Below are positions 51,645-60,349 of a stretch of 64,000 bases of DNA, in pieces; positions within the stretch are counted from its first letter, which is position 1, and each line of letters begins with the position of its first letter. The notes under the pieces were generated by a model. That model saw nothing but the letters and a program-made list of their open reading frames with translations. It was not told where the DNA came from and made no database searches. The stretch covers positions 1,273,953 through 1,337,952 of the forward strand of contig NZ_KB912942.1 in assembly GCF_000383915.1 (NCBI RefSeq). Direction: 5' to 3'. The stretch comes from Amycolatopsis benzoatilytica AK 16/65 (GTDB lineage: Bacteria > Actinomycetota > Actinomycetes > Mycobacteriales > Pseudonocardiaceae). Made by a program: the position numbers and the translations under genes.

Positions 51645-51656
51645 TGGTCTAGACCA
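51645..51656. promoter_or_regulatory. DasR-responsive element TGGTCTAGACCA
   Basis: A perfect 12-base palindrome 113 bases upstream of the LPMO gene, identical to the core of the dre element bound by the GlcNAc-responsive repressor DasR in Streptomyces. It is not seen before the neighbouring GH64 gene. Confidence 0.82.
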
Positions 51657-51993
51657 TACGACGACCAATCCGGAAGGTCAACAGCTGGCAAAGAGCCGGG
51701 GGCCCGCGGTGATTCGGCAACCAAAGGGGCGGGCGCGAGCAGTCACCGAGCGGGGCGGAGGCGTTGGGCTGGACGAGTGAGCCGGCGCGTCCGCGACCAC
51801 GCTTGGTGATCTCCTGGCTTTGGGGTCCGATTTGGACAGTCTGTTGTGGACAATCAAAGCGCTGGCACTGACCTGTCGGCGGTGCTCGGCTTCGGCCGAA
51901 TCCGTCGAGCCCGGTCGACGGTGCCGTATATCCCGATGATTCTGGCTAGGACCGGCTGGACCTCTTCCGCCTTCGAGATGCTTTCCGGCTGGG
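51657..51993. other. Intergenic region, nothing supported
   Basis: About 340 bases between the dre element and the end of the MarR gene. I see no coding frame with a start signal, no hairpin and no repeat. Confidence 0.4.
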
Positions 51994-52470
51994 TCAGGCT
52001 CCTCGCCCGGGCTCGCCGTGGCGGCCGGCTTCCAGGGTTTCCCGGAGGGCGGCGAGAGTGGCGGCGACCCTGGTCAACTCCGCCGGGTCGATCGTCGCGG
52101 TCAGGGCGGCGAGTTCGTCTTCGACCACCGGGCGGGACTCGGCCAAGATGCGCTGTCCCGACTCGGTGAGGCGGAGGACGGACGAGCGCCGGTCGTGCGG
52201 GTTGGCGAATCGTTCGCACCAGCCGGCCGCGGCGAGGCGGTCGACTCCCTTGCTGACCGCGCCGACGGTGATCGCCACTTCGGCTGCGATGTCAAGGACG
52301 CGGCAGTTCGGCGTGCGTTCAATGATGTCCAGAAATTCGAACTGGCCGAGGCTCAGGCCCAGGTCGGCGCGCAGTCGGGCGCTCGCCGCGGTGTAGAGGC
52401 GGGTCTCGACCCGGACGAGGTCGACGAAGGCTTGAGTGACGTGGCTCACAACTTCTCCAGTGGATTCCAT
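51994..52470 (-). CDS. MarR family transcriptional regulator
   Basis: A 158-residue winged-helix protein of normal size (LGLSLGQFEFLDIIERTPNC; VAITVGAVSKGVDRLAAAGW; wing with DRRSSVLRLTESG). It is divergent from the alpha/beta hydrolase gene. The palindrome GATTCCATGGAATC covers its own ATG, so it probably represses itself by blocking its start and controls the hydrolase as well. Confidence 0.9.
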   Translation of the reverse strand: MESTGEVVSHVTQAFVDLVRVETRLYTAASARLRADLGLSLGQFEFLDIIERTPNCRVLDIAAEVAITVGAVSKGVDRLAAAGWCERFANPHDRRSSVLRLTESGQRILAESRPVVEDELAALTATIDPAELTRVAATLAALRETLEAGRHGEPGRGA

Positions 52471-52476
52471 GGAATC
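52463..52476. promoter_or_regulatory. MarR operator GATTCCATGGAATC on the start codon
   Basis: A perfect 14-base palindrome whose centre is the ATG of the MarR gene. Related words GGAATCCGG and TGGATTCGAAGG follow towards the hydrolase gene. Confidence 0.7.
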
Positions 52477-52558
52477 ATCTTCCGAGGAATCCGGTTGAGA
52501 GGGACCAGATGGATTCGAAGGAAACCATCCTCTCATCCCGATCGCTTGGAGGCACGAC

Positions 52559-53449
52559 ATGTCCCGTGAGCAGCGCGAAGCCCTTGACGCCTTGATCCGT
52601 TCCGCGCCCCGTCCGGAGACGCCGCCGACGCTGGCGGAGGAACGCAACGGGTTCGCGGCGACCTTCACTCGCCCGGTGCCCGACGGCGTGGCCGCCCGCC
52701 GGACGGAGCTGGGCGGTCGCCCGGCATTGGAATTGGAGCCGGACGGAACGGCCGGACGCGGACGACTGCTGTACCTGCACGGCGGGGGGTATGTCATCGG
52801 GTCGGTCGACACCCATGCCGGCCTGGCCGGCGAGCTTGCCCGGCGCGCAGGACTGCGGACCGTCCTGGTGGACTACCGATTGGCGCCTGAGCACGTCTTC
52901 CCGGCCGCGGTCGAGGACGGGGTCGCGGCCTACCGGGAGCTGCTGGAATCCGGGGTCGGTGCGCGGGAAATCGTGCTGGCCGGGGATTCGGCGGGCGGCG
53001 GGCTGAGCATCGCCACCTTGGTGGCCGCTCGGGATGCCGGGTTGCCGATGCCCGCCGGGGTGGTGGTGTTCTCGCCGTGGGCTGATTTGAGTCTCGGCGG
53101 GGAGAGCATCCAGGGCAAGGAAGAGGCGGATCCGATCTTCACAGCGGCCGACGTCCAGGCTTACGCGGACCGCTACGCCGGGGCGGCGGACCGGGCGAAT
53201 CCGCTGGTCAGTCCGGTGTTCGCGGATCTGGCCGGGCTGCCGCCGATGCTGGTGCAGGTGGGCTCGAACGAGGTGCTGCTGGACGACGCGGTCCGGCTCG
53301 CGGCTCGGGCCGGAAGGGACGAGGTCGACGTGACGCTGGAGGTGGCGGCCGGGTTGCCGCATGTGTTCCAGTCGAACTACGGGAAGCTGGAGGAAGCGGA
53401 CGCGGCGATCGGGCGGGTGGTCCGGTTCGTGCGGGAGGTCGTCGGCTGA
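52559..53449 (+). CDS. Alpha/beta hydrolase (HSL-type esterase)
   Basis: A 296-residue esterase. The oxyanion loop LYLHGGGYVIGS is near residue 72, the nucleophile elbow GDSAGG near 146, the Asp in GSNEVLLDD and the His in GLPHVFQS complete the triad. It would hydrolyse short acyl esters in the cytosol. It is divergent from the MarR gene, which probably controls it. It is followed by the convergent CGNR gene with a degenerate palindromic repeat between. Confidence 0.92.
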   Translation: MSREQREALDALIRSAPRPETPPTLAEERNGFAATFTRPVPDGVAARRTELGGRPALELEPDGTAGRGRLLYLHGGGYVIGSVDTHAGLAGELARRAGLRTVLVDYRLAPEHVFPAAVEDGVAAYRELLESGVGAREIVLAGDSAGGGLSIATLVAARDAGLPMPAGVVVFSPWADLSLGGESIQGKEEADPIFTAADVQAYADRYAGAADRANPLVSPVFADLAGLPPMLVQVGSNEVLLDDAVRLAARAGRDEVDVTLEVAAGLPHVFQSNYGKLEEADAAIGRVVRFVREVVG

Positions 53450-53484
53450 AGTTCGCGGCTGGTTGACCGGTCCGGTGCCGGGGC

Positions 53485-53536
53485 CGGGAAAGGGGTCCTT
53501 GCGAAACCCCGTTCCCGCAAGGCCGCCCTGCTTCGG
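53485..53536. repeat. Gene-end palindromic repeat, copy 8 (diverged)
   Basis: GGAAAGGGGTCCTTGCGAAA, then CCCCGTTCCCGCAAGG and CCGCCCTGCTTC. The order and spacing match the family, but both arms carry several changes. It lies between two convergent genes (53449 and 53588), as do copies 3, 6 and 7. Confidence 0.7.
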
Positions 53537-53587
53537 TGGTGAGGTTTGCGCGGCGGCGCTTGGGGAACTGCTGCCGTCCAGGTGGAC

Positions 53588-54160
53588 TCAGCTGGACTGC
53601 CGGGACGGGCTGAGCGGCGGATTTCCCCGCTGCCGCGCCCGGTAGGCGGCGGCCTTCATCTTGTTCCCGCAGGTCGCCATGGCACACCATTCGCGGCGCG
53701 AGCCCCTCGAATGGTCCAGGTACACCTGCGTGCACTCGGGGCGGCCGCACTCCTTCAGCAGATCCGCGTCGGGTCCGCCCAGGATGGCGACTGCCGTCCG
53801 GGCCACCGTGGACAGCGCCTGCGCCGCCGTCGCTCGGGTGTGCCGGCCGGTGCGGCTCAGTTGCGGGACGGCGTCCGGCTGGGCGGCCGCCTCGTTGAGC
53901 AGGGTAAGCGCCTCGGTGTCGTACTCGTGGCCGGTGAGCCGCGCGGCAACCAGGGTGTAGATCGCTTCCCTCACCGCGACAGCCCCAGCCAGGTCGGATG
54001 CAGTGCTGCCGGGATCGGAGTCGGTGACGCCGGATTCCCGGAACCAGGCGTCCAGGCTGCGCGGCGAGCCCAGCATCTCTGCCGGGACGTCGTTGCGCCG
54101 TGCGCGCAGCGTGCCGACGAAGTCCAGTGCCGGGTTCCCGCAAGGGAAGGCGTGCTCCAT
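53588..54160 (-). CDS. CGNR zinc finger regulator (ABATE domain)
   Basis: A 190-residue protein. The N-terminal ABATE-like domain includes GNPALDFVGTLRARR, and the C-terminal CGNR zinc finger is complete: ECGRPECTQVYLDHSRGSRR, then REWCAMATCGNKMKAAAYRA with the Cys-Gly-Asn core. Such proteins are probably stress-related transcription regulators in actinomycetes. ATG 54160 was chosen where the family begins. It is convergent with the hydrolase. Confidence 0.9.
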   Translation of the reverse strand: MEHAFPCGNPALDFVGTLRARRNDVPAEMLGSPRSLDAWFRESGVTDSDPGSTASDLAGAVAVREAIYTLVAARLTGHEYDTEALTLLNEAAAQPDAVPQLSRTGRHTRATAAQALSTVARTAVAILGGPDADLLKECGRPECTQVYLDHSRGSRREWCAMATCGNKMKAAAYRARQRGNPPLSPSRQSS

Positions 54161-54526
54161 CGCACCAGTTTGACAGGTGATGAATTGTCGCGCAACAACG
54201 CTGGTTCGCCCCGAAGAGATTATCCGGACGCAATGGGCGGGTGATGAATAGCCGGGGAACGGATTCTCGTCCTTCTGATGCCGGTGCCGAGGGCGGCTTC
54301 GGTCAGCGCGGCGATGCGGCGCAGCGCGGGATCCACGGAATGGCTTCCGCACTGCGGAACCTCGGGGGTGAAGGTGGCTTCACCTCCGGGCAGCGAGGGG
54401 AGACGCGAACGTCAGCGGGCGGAACCCGGCGCGCACGCGCAGCCCCCGGGCACTGCCCGGGGGCGAAGAAATCGCTGTGCACGCATGCGGCCATGATGGC
54501 CCGGCCGCGACCGCGAGGGCGACCGA
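54161..54526. other. Intergenic region between the CGNR gene and the hopanoid operon
   Basis: Apart from the terminator at 54442 I see no feature. Frames such as 54241-54561 plus are Arg/Gly-rich, without start signal or family resemblance. Confidence 0.45.
54442..54464 (-). terminator. Terminator of the hopanoid operon
   Basis: Perfect ten-base arms GCCCCCGGGC (54442-54451) and GCCCGGGGGC (54455-54464) with loop ACT, 63 bases beyond the hpnH stop. Confidence 0.8.
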
Positions 54527-55528
54527 TCAGTGTCCGACGGCGGCCCGCACGGATTCCTTGAGCGAGCCGAGCGTGGCGATCACGGCGGTCGGCTCGTAGC
54601 CGCAGTGCGCCATGCAGTTGGCGCAGCGCGGGTCCTTGCCGCGGCCGAAATTCTCCCATTCGGTGGTTTCGATGAGTTCCCGGTAGGTCTTCGCGTAGCC
54701 GTCGTCCAGCAGGTAACAGGGGCGTTGCCAGCCGAGCAGCGAATAGGACGGGATGCCCCAGGGAGTGCATTCGAGATCGCGTTTGCCTTCGAGGAAATCC
54801 AGGAACACCGGAGAGTGATTGAGCCGCCAGCGTTTCCGGTTGCCGCCGCCGAACGCCTTGGCGAACAGTTCCCGGGTCTGCTGGACGCCGAGCCAGTGGT
54901 CCTGGTCCGGAGCCTTCTCGTAGGCGTACCCGGGCGAGATCTGCATGTTGTCCACGCCGAGGTCGTTGAGGTAGTCGAGGACGTCGATCACGTCCTGCGG
55001 GGTGTCGCCGGTGAAGAACGTCGTGTTCGTCATCACCCGGAAACCCTTGCTCTTCGCCAGTTTGATCGCGTCCACCGCGGCTTGGAAGCCGCCGGTCTTG
55101 CGCACCGACGCGTCATGCCGCTCTTCGAGGCCGTCGATGTGCACCATCCAGGCGAAGTTGCGGTGCGGCTTGAACTTGTGGATGTGCTTGGGAAGCAGCA
55201 AGGCGTTCGTGCAGAGAAAGATGATCTTGTTCCGGTCCAGCAGCTGCCGGGTGATCTCGTCGATCTGCGGGTGCATCAGCGGTTCGCCGCCGGCGATCGA
55301 CACCATCGGCGCGCCGCTTTCCTCGATCGCGCCGACCGCCTGCTCCACCGGCATCCGCTGTTTCAGCAGGGTGTGCGGTTGCGCGATCTTGCCGCAACCG
55401 CCGCATTTCAGATTGCACGCGAACAGCGGTTCCAGCTCGACCAGCAACGGGAACTTCTCCTTGCGCAGCAGCTTCTGCTTGAGCAGGTAGCTGCCCAGCC
55501 GGACAGACTGGCGCAACGGCATGGCCAT
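54527..55528 (-). CDS. hpnH: Adenosyl-hopene transferase HpnH (radical SAM)
   Basis: A 333-residue radical SAM enzyme. The CxxxCxxC cluster ligands are in ACNLKCGGCGK (residues 37-47), followed by the SAM-binding SIAGGEPLMHP. The C-terminal cysteines (PRCANCMAHCGYEP) are part of the SPASM-like tail. It attaches the 5'-deoxyadenosyl radical to diploptene to give adenosylhopane, the first step of extended hopanoids. GGAGGTG precedes ATG 55528. It is the last gene of the operon, three bases after hpnG. Confidence 0.95.
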   Translation of the reverse strand: MAMPLRQSVRLGSYLLKQKLLRKEKFPLLVELEPLFACNLKCGGCGKIAQPHTLLKQRMPVEQAVGAIEESGAPMVSIAGGEPLMHPQIDEITRQLLDRNKIIFLCTNALLLPKHIHKFKPHRNFAWMVHIDGLEERHDASVRKTGGFQAAVDAIKLAKSKGFRVMTNTTFFTGDTPQDVIDVLDYLNDLGVDNMQISPGYAYEKAPDQDHWLGVQQTRELFAKAFGGGNRKRWRLNHSPVFLDFLEGKRDLECTPWGIPSYSLLGWQRPCYLLDDGYAKTYRELIETTEWENFGRGKDPRCANCMAHCGYEPTAVIATLGSLKESVRAAVGH

Positions 55529-55531
55529 GGT

Positions 55532-56092
55532 TCAGCGCACCTCCCGAGGTAGCGTGGTTGTCGGTTTAGCCGCCCACCCGGCGAGAGCGGGCACGGCGCG
55601 GCGCAGGCTCCGCAATCCGGCCAGGCCGTGCGCGATCGTCGACACACGCAGCAGCGGCTGGTTTGCGGTGTCCACAATGGCCCGGACGACGGCGAACGGC
55701 GCCGCGCCGGGAGCCAGCCAGGCCGATTCCATGTCGACGGCCAGCGCTCCGGTCTTCGCCAGCGAGGACCGTTCTCGCTCCCGCACCGGGTGGTCGGTGC
55801 TGAGGATGGGTCCGATATGGACAGTAAGGCCGAGTTCTCGCAAGTCATCCACCAGCGAAGCGAAGGACGCCGGTACCGCCTCGCCTGCACCGCGTACTTC
55901 GGAAGCGACCACGACATCGCCTGGTCGCACCTGCGCGGCCAGGCCGCCGCCGAGCCCCGCGACGATCCGTGGACCGGCGGGAAGCCGAGCGGCGGCGGAC
56001 CGGCGCGGGCCGAGTCCGGTGTGGACAGGACGGAGCCCGCGCACCGCGGCCTGTTCGATCCGCAGCGGCGTGCAGACTACCGCCCGGGTCAC
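55532..56092 (-). CDS. hpnG: Adenosylhopane nucleosidase HpnG
   Basis: A 186-residue protein of the nucleoside phosphorylase family. GLGGGLAAQVRPGDVVVASE is the nucleoside-binding start; the catalytic region is DMESAWLAPGAAPFAVVRAI. It removes adenine from adenosylhopane to give ribosylhopane. The GTG start overlaps the stop of the cyclase gene (GTGA). It is a bit shorter than typical HpnG, with an abbreviated N-terminus. Confidence 0.85.
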   Translation of the reverse strand: MTRAVVCTPLRIEQAAVRGLRPVHTGLGPRRSAAARLPAGPRIVAGLGGGLAAQVRPGDVVVASEVRGAGEAVPASFASLVDDLRELGLTVHIGPILSTDHPVRERERSSLAKTGALAVDMESAWLAPGAAPFAVVRAIVDTANQPLLRVSTIAHGLAGLRSLRRAVPALAGWAAKPTTTLPREVR

Positions 56093-57987
56093 GAGCCGCC
56101 TCGCACGTACCGGCCGAGCGCGGACAGCGGGAATACCACGCGGTACAGGTGATAGGACAGGTAGAAGTCGCCGGGGAATCCGGTGCCGGTGTGCTTGTCC
56201 TCGTCCCAGCCGCCGTCCGGCCGCTGTCGCGCGCACAGCCACTCGACGCCCCGGGTGACCACTTCGGACTCGCGTTCTCCGGCGGCCAGCAAAGCAAGCA
56301 ATGCCCACGCGGTCTGCGACGGCGTCGAATCGCCTCGTCCAGCCCATTCCCGGTCTCGATAGGAGCGCAGGTCCTCGCCCCAGCCGCCGTCCGCGTTCTG
56401 GTGCTCCGCCAGCCATCGCACGGCCCGCCGGACCCGGGGAGAGGACCGCGGAATGCCGGCCGCCGTCAACGCGGGGACCACCGCGCCCGTCCCGTAGACG
56501 TAGTTCGCGCCCCAGCGGCCGAACCACGAACCGTCGTCTTCCTGGTGGTCCAGCAGCCACTGCACCCCGCGACGGCACTCCCTGGTGCCGGTTTTCCCCT
56601 CCGCCGCCAGCATTTCGACCACGTGCGCGGTCACGTCCGCCGACGGCGGGTCGATCACCGCGCCGAAGTCGCAGAACGACAGTTTCGTGGTGAGGACCTG
56701 CGTGTTGTCCGCGTCGAAGGCGCCCCAGCCGCCGTCGCGGGACTGCATCCCCTCCAGCCAGGCCACGCTGCGGTCGACCGCGCCGCGGATCCGGAGGTGG
56801 TCCGGCTTGCCCATCCGGCGCAAGGCCAGCACGACCTCGGCGGTGTCGTCGGTGTCCGGGTAGCCGTCGTTGGCGAACTCGAACGCGAACCCGCCCGGCG
56901 CGAGCGACGGCCGCCGCACCGTCCAGTCGCCCGGCACCCGGATTTCCTCGCCCAGCAGCCAATCCGTGGCGCGCACCAGCATTTCGTCGCCGGCGGAGAC
57001 GCCCGCGTCGAGCAGTGCGGTCATCGCCAGCGCGGTGTCCCACACCGGCGACTGGCAGGCTTCGAGCCGGCGCAGCCAGCCCTGGTCGGTTTCCTCCCGG
57101 ATGGTGAACCCGTCCAGCCCGGCGATCCCGGCCTTGACCGCCGGGTGGTCCAGCGGGTAGCCGAGCAGGTGCAGTGCGAGGATCGAGTACACCCACGGCG
57201 GCTGGATCCCGCCCCACGAACCGTCGGCCTCCTGCCGTGCCAGTATCCACTCCGCGGCCTGCTTGAGCGCCGCTTTGCGGATCGGGTTGAACGGCAGTTT
57301 CGCGTACGCGTGCAACGCGGTGTCGAGGTTCTGGAACATCCCGTCCCAGGTCCACGGCGTACGCGTCTTCGGCGGCCGTTTTCCGGTGCGCAACTCGGCG
57401 ACGTCGAACGGCAGCGGGCGGACCGGGCGCAGCGTGCTGACGACGGTCAGCGGGACGATCGTCTGGCGGGCCCAGCAGGCGAAGTCGTAGACGTTGAGCG
57501 GGAACCAGGACGGCAGGAAGACGAGCTCCGGCGGCAGGTTCGGCAGATCGTCCCAGGACCACTGGCCGACCAGGGCGAGCCAGATCCGGGTGAACACCCG
57601 GGCCGCTTCGATGCCGCCCTGGTCGCGGATGAACTCGGCGGACGGCGTCAGCCACGGCGCGTCCGCCGGATCGCCGGCCAGCCGCAGCGCGACGAACGCT
57701 TCGACGGTGGTGGAGAGATCGGCAGGGCCGCCGGGGAAGGTGGCCCAGGTGCCGTCGGCGCGCTGCTGGGAGCGGATCCAGCGAGCGGATTCCTCGGCTG
57801 CCTGCGGGGTGAGGATGCCGAGGAAATGCCGGAGGAGCAGATCCTCGGCGTCCATGGTGACGTTGGTGGCGAGTTCGCCCTTCCACCAGCCGGCTCGGTC
57901 CTGTTCGCGACGGAGGAATCCGATGCCGGCGGCGAGGGCGTCGGCGGGGGTGGCGGTCGCGGATGCGCGGGGAACGGTTTGGGTCAT
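56089..57987 (-). CDS. shc: Squalene-hopene cyclase
   Basis: A 632-residue cyclase, usual length. The catalytic DxDD motif is DTDDTAEV, the QW repeats are present throughout (QQRADGTWATF; QEADGSWGG; QSRDGGWGAFD; QEDDGSWFGRWG; QRPDGGW). It folds squalene into hopene or hopanol at the membrane without oxygen. It corresponds to hpnF. The ATG overlaps the stop of the polyprenyl synthase gene by one base (TAATG). Confidence 0.96.
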   Translation of the reverse strand: MTQTVPRASATATPADALAAGIGFLRREQDRAGWWKGELATNVTMDAEDLLLRHFLGILTPQAAEESARWIRSQQRADGTWATFPGGPADLSTTVEAFVALRLAGDPADAPWLTPSAEFIRDQGGIEAARVFTRIWLALVGQWSWDDLPNLPPELVFLPSWFPLNVYDFACWARQTIVPLTVVSTLRPVRPLPFDVAELRTGKRPPKTRTPWTWDGMFQNLDTALHAYAKLPFNPIRKAALKQAAEWILARQEADGSWGGIQPPWVYSILALHLLGYPLDHPAVKAGIAGLDGFTIREETDQGWLRRLEACQSPVWDTALAMTALLDAGVSAGDEMLVRATDWLLGEEIRVPGDWTVRRPSLAPGGFAFEFANDGYPDTDDTAEVVLALRRMGKPDHLRIRGAVDRSVAWLEGMQSRDGGWGAFDADNTQVLTTKLSFCDFGAVIDPPSADVTAHVVEMLAAEGKTGTRECRRGVQWLLDHQEDDGSWFGRWGANYVYGTGAVVPALTAAGIPRSSPRVRRAVRWLAEHQNADGGWGEDLRSYRDREWAGRGDSTPSQTAWALLALLAAGERESEVVTRGVEWLCARQRPDGGWDEDKHTGTGFPGDFYLSYHLYRVVFPLSALGRYVRGGS

Positions 57988-59009
57988 TACGCGTCCCTTC
58001 CTGCGATGAACCGCGCGATCGCGGTCAGCTCGGCACGCGGGCCTGGCGGGAGCCCGGCCAGCGCGCCTTCCGCGACGGCGACGTGCCGCGCGGCCTCCGC
58101 GACGGCCCAGTCGCGTCCGCCCGCGGCATCGACCAGTGCGGCGACTTCGGCGAGGTCCGCGTCGTCGCCAGTGGACAGCCAGCTGGCCAGCTCGCGTCCG
58201 GCCGCGCCGCCGTGCGTGGTCGCGTAAGTGATCGGCAGCGACTTCTTGCGCGCTCGCAGGTCGGAGTAGATCGGCTTGCCGGTGACCGCCGGGTTGCCCC
58301 AGATTCCGAGCATGTCGTCGACCAGCTGGAAGGCCAGTCCGATCTCCTCGCCGAACACGGTGAGCGCGTCGGTCACCTCGGCGGGAGCGCCGGCCAGGAC
58401 CGCGCCGATCGCCGAGCTGGCAGACAGCAGCGCTCCGGTCTTCCCGGCCGCCATCGCGACGCATTCGGCGAGCGTGACGTCGTCGCGCTGCTCGAAGGCG
58501 ACGTCGAGGAGCTGGCCGCGGATGAGCCGTCGCGTGGTCTCGGTGAGCAGCTGTCCGGCGGCCCCGGCGTGCGGCGAACCGCTCTCCAGCACTACTTCCA
58601 GCGCGAGCGCGAGCATCGCGTCGCCGGTGAGGATCGCGTTCGCCGAACCCCAGAGCGCCCAGACTGTCGGGCGATGCCTGCGCTCGGTGTCGCCGTCCAT
58701 CAGATCGTCGTGGACCAGTGAGAAGTTGTGCACGAGTTCCACCGCGACCCCGCCGGGCACCCCGAGGCGAGCGGGCGCCCCGGCGGCTTCGGCGGACAGG
58801 ACCGCGAGCGCGGAACGCACCGCCTTGCCACCGTTGCCGCGCGCTGGGACGCCGTTCGGATCGGTCCAGCCGAAGTGGTAGGCGGTCATCGCACGGCTGT
58901 CTTCGTCCAGCCGGTCGACGGCGGCGCGCAGCTCCGGCTGGACCAGTCCGCGTACCCGCTTGAGTACCAGCGGGACCGTCTCCGCGGCGGAAAACACTTC
59001 GGCGGTCAT
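57987..59009 (-). CDS. Polyprenyl diphosphate synthase
   Basis: A 340-residue trans-prenyl synthase. The first Asp-rich motif is in LVHDDLMDGDTERR, the second in FQLVDDMLGIWGNP, with the Lys in RARKKSLPI. It makes farnesyl (or geranylgeranyl) diphosphate for the squalene branch. Its place between hpnE and shc argues for farnesyl diphosphate as product. GGGAGGGAG precedes ATG 59009, which overlaps the hpnE stop (ATGA). Confidence 0.93.
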   Translation of the reverse strand: MTAEVFSAAETVPLVLKRVRGLVQPELRAAVDRLDEDSRAMTAYHFGWTDPNGVPARGNGGKAVRSALAVLSAEAAGAPARLGVPGGVAVELVHNFSLVHDDLMDGDTERRHRPTVWALWGSANAILTGDAMLALALEVVLESGSPHAGAAGQLLTETTRRLIRGQLLDVAFEQRDDVTLAECVAMAAGKTGALLSASSAIGAVLAGAPAEVTDALTVFGEEIGLAFQLVDDMLGIWGNPAVTGKPIYSDLRARKKSLPITYATTHGGAAGRELASWLSTGDDADLAEVAALVDAAGGRDWAVAEAARHVAVAEGALAGLPPGPRAELTAIARFIAGRDA

Positions 59010-60349
59010 GCTCCGACTCCCTCCCTCTTCCCCGGTACGTTCTCGTGCAGGAGGGCAGCCGCGGCCGCGGCACCGCTGCGCGCGGCGCCCTCCATCGTCG
59101 CGGGCCATCCGGTCGCGGTCCACGCGCCGGCCAGGTACAGCCCGGGTGCCGCGGTGCGCGCGGGCGGGCGCAGCGAAGCGGTGCCGGGGGCGGGCCGGAA
59201 GGTCGCGTGCCGCTCGCGCGTGACGAAGAAGTCGAGTACCTCGGCACCGCGTGCTTCCGGCAGCAGCGACAGCAGTTCCGGCAGCAGCGAATCGCGCAGT
59301 TTCGCGGTCGGGACGTCGATCTGGGCGTCCGCGGCGGACAGCGACATCGCGAGGTACTGGCCGGAGTCCAAACCGGACTGCCGGGTTCGGTCGAACACCC
59401 ATTGCACCGGCGTGCGCACGCCCGCGACGAACGGTTCGGCCAGCACCGGCCGGTCGAGCACGACGTGCACGTTCACGATCGGCGAGCTGCCCAGCCCGCC
59501 GGACCAGCCGGGCGGCAGGTTGATCGCGCCGGCCGGGGCGAGCGCTTCGGTGACCGGCGGCGGGGTGGCGAGGACGACCTGGCAGAAGCATTCGTCGCCG
59601 TCGTCGGTGCTGATCTGCCAGCCCTCGCGGACAGCACGCACCTTGGTGCCGGTGCGGACCTCCGCGCCCGCTTCGGCCAGGCGTTCGCGCGCCGGTTCGC
59701 CGTGCAGCTCGCGCAGCGGCACCAGCGACCACCCGATGTCCGCGGCGGCCGGATCGGTGAGCAGGCCCTCCTGGAAGACCGTCGCGGCGAGGCTGAGAGA
59801 CGCCTCGTCGGCAGTCGCGTTGAGCGTCGCGACGCCGACCAGATCCCACAGCGCTTCGATCGCGGCCGCGCTCTGCCCGTGTCGCCGCAGCCATTCTCCG
59901 AACGACTGCCGATCGGTGTGGTCCGCCGCCGGATCCACCCGGCGCAGCGCCAGCGCGGCCAGCGCGAACCGCGCCCGGTCCAACGGACGAAGCGGGCCGT
60001 ACCGCAGCAGCGAACCGGCCAGGTGCAGCGGCGCGGGCAGATCGCCGCGCCGCAGCCAGGTCGGGGCGGCCGCGCCCGGCCGGCGGATCGCAATCTCCAG
60101 CCGAGGTTGCAGCGTCACCCGCTCGGCGACGCCGAGGCGGTCCAGCAGCGCCCGATACGCCGTGCAGCAGCGCAGGAAGACGTGCTGTCCATTGTCGACT
60201 TGCAGATCTCCGCGAGGGAACGAATGCGTCAGCCCGCCGAGGTGCGGCCGCGCCTCGAACAGCGTCACCGCGCGGCCGGCGTCGGCGCAGGCGAGCGCCG
60301 CGGCGATTCCGGCCAGGCCGCCGCCGACCACCGCGACCGGCCCGGTCAT
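59006..60349 (-). CDS. hpnE: Hydroxysqualene dehydroxylase HpnE
   Basis: A 447-residue FAD enzyme. The FAD motif VVGGGLAGIAAALACADAG starts at residue 7, followed by LFEARPHLGG and the second signature near the end (GLYLAGAWTATGWPATMEGA). It reduces hydroxysqualene to squalene. It overlaps hpnD at its start and the polyprenyl synthase at its end by four bases each. Confidence 0.94.
   Translation of the reverse strand: MTGPVAVVGGGLAGIAAALACADAGRAVTLFEARPHLGGLTHSFPRGDLQVDNGQHVFLRCCTAYRALLDRLGVAERVTLQPRLEIAIRRPGAAAPTWLRRGDLPAPLHLAGSLLRYGPLRPLDRARFALAALALRRVDPAADHTDRQSFGEWLRRHGQSAAAIEALWDLVGVATLNATADEASLSLAATVFQEGLLTDPAAADIGWSLVPLRELHGEPARERLAEAGAEVRTGTKVRAVREGWQISTDDGDECFCQVVLATPPPVTEALAPAGAINLPPGWSGGLGSSPIVNVHVVLDRPVLAEPFVAGVRTPVQWVFDRTRQSGLDSGQYLAMSLSAADAQIDVPTAKLRDSLLPELLSLLPEARGAEVLDFFVTRERHATFRPAPGTASLRPPARTAAPGLYLAGAWTATGWPATMEGAARSGAAAAAALLHENVPGKREGVGA

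Noticed and set aside
54241..54561. 106-codon plus-strand frame before hpnH
   Set aside because: Arg/Gly/Ala-rich, runs through the hopanoid terminator and into the antisense of hpnH.
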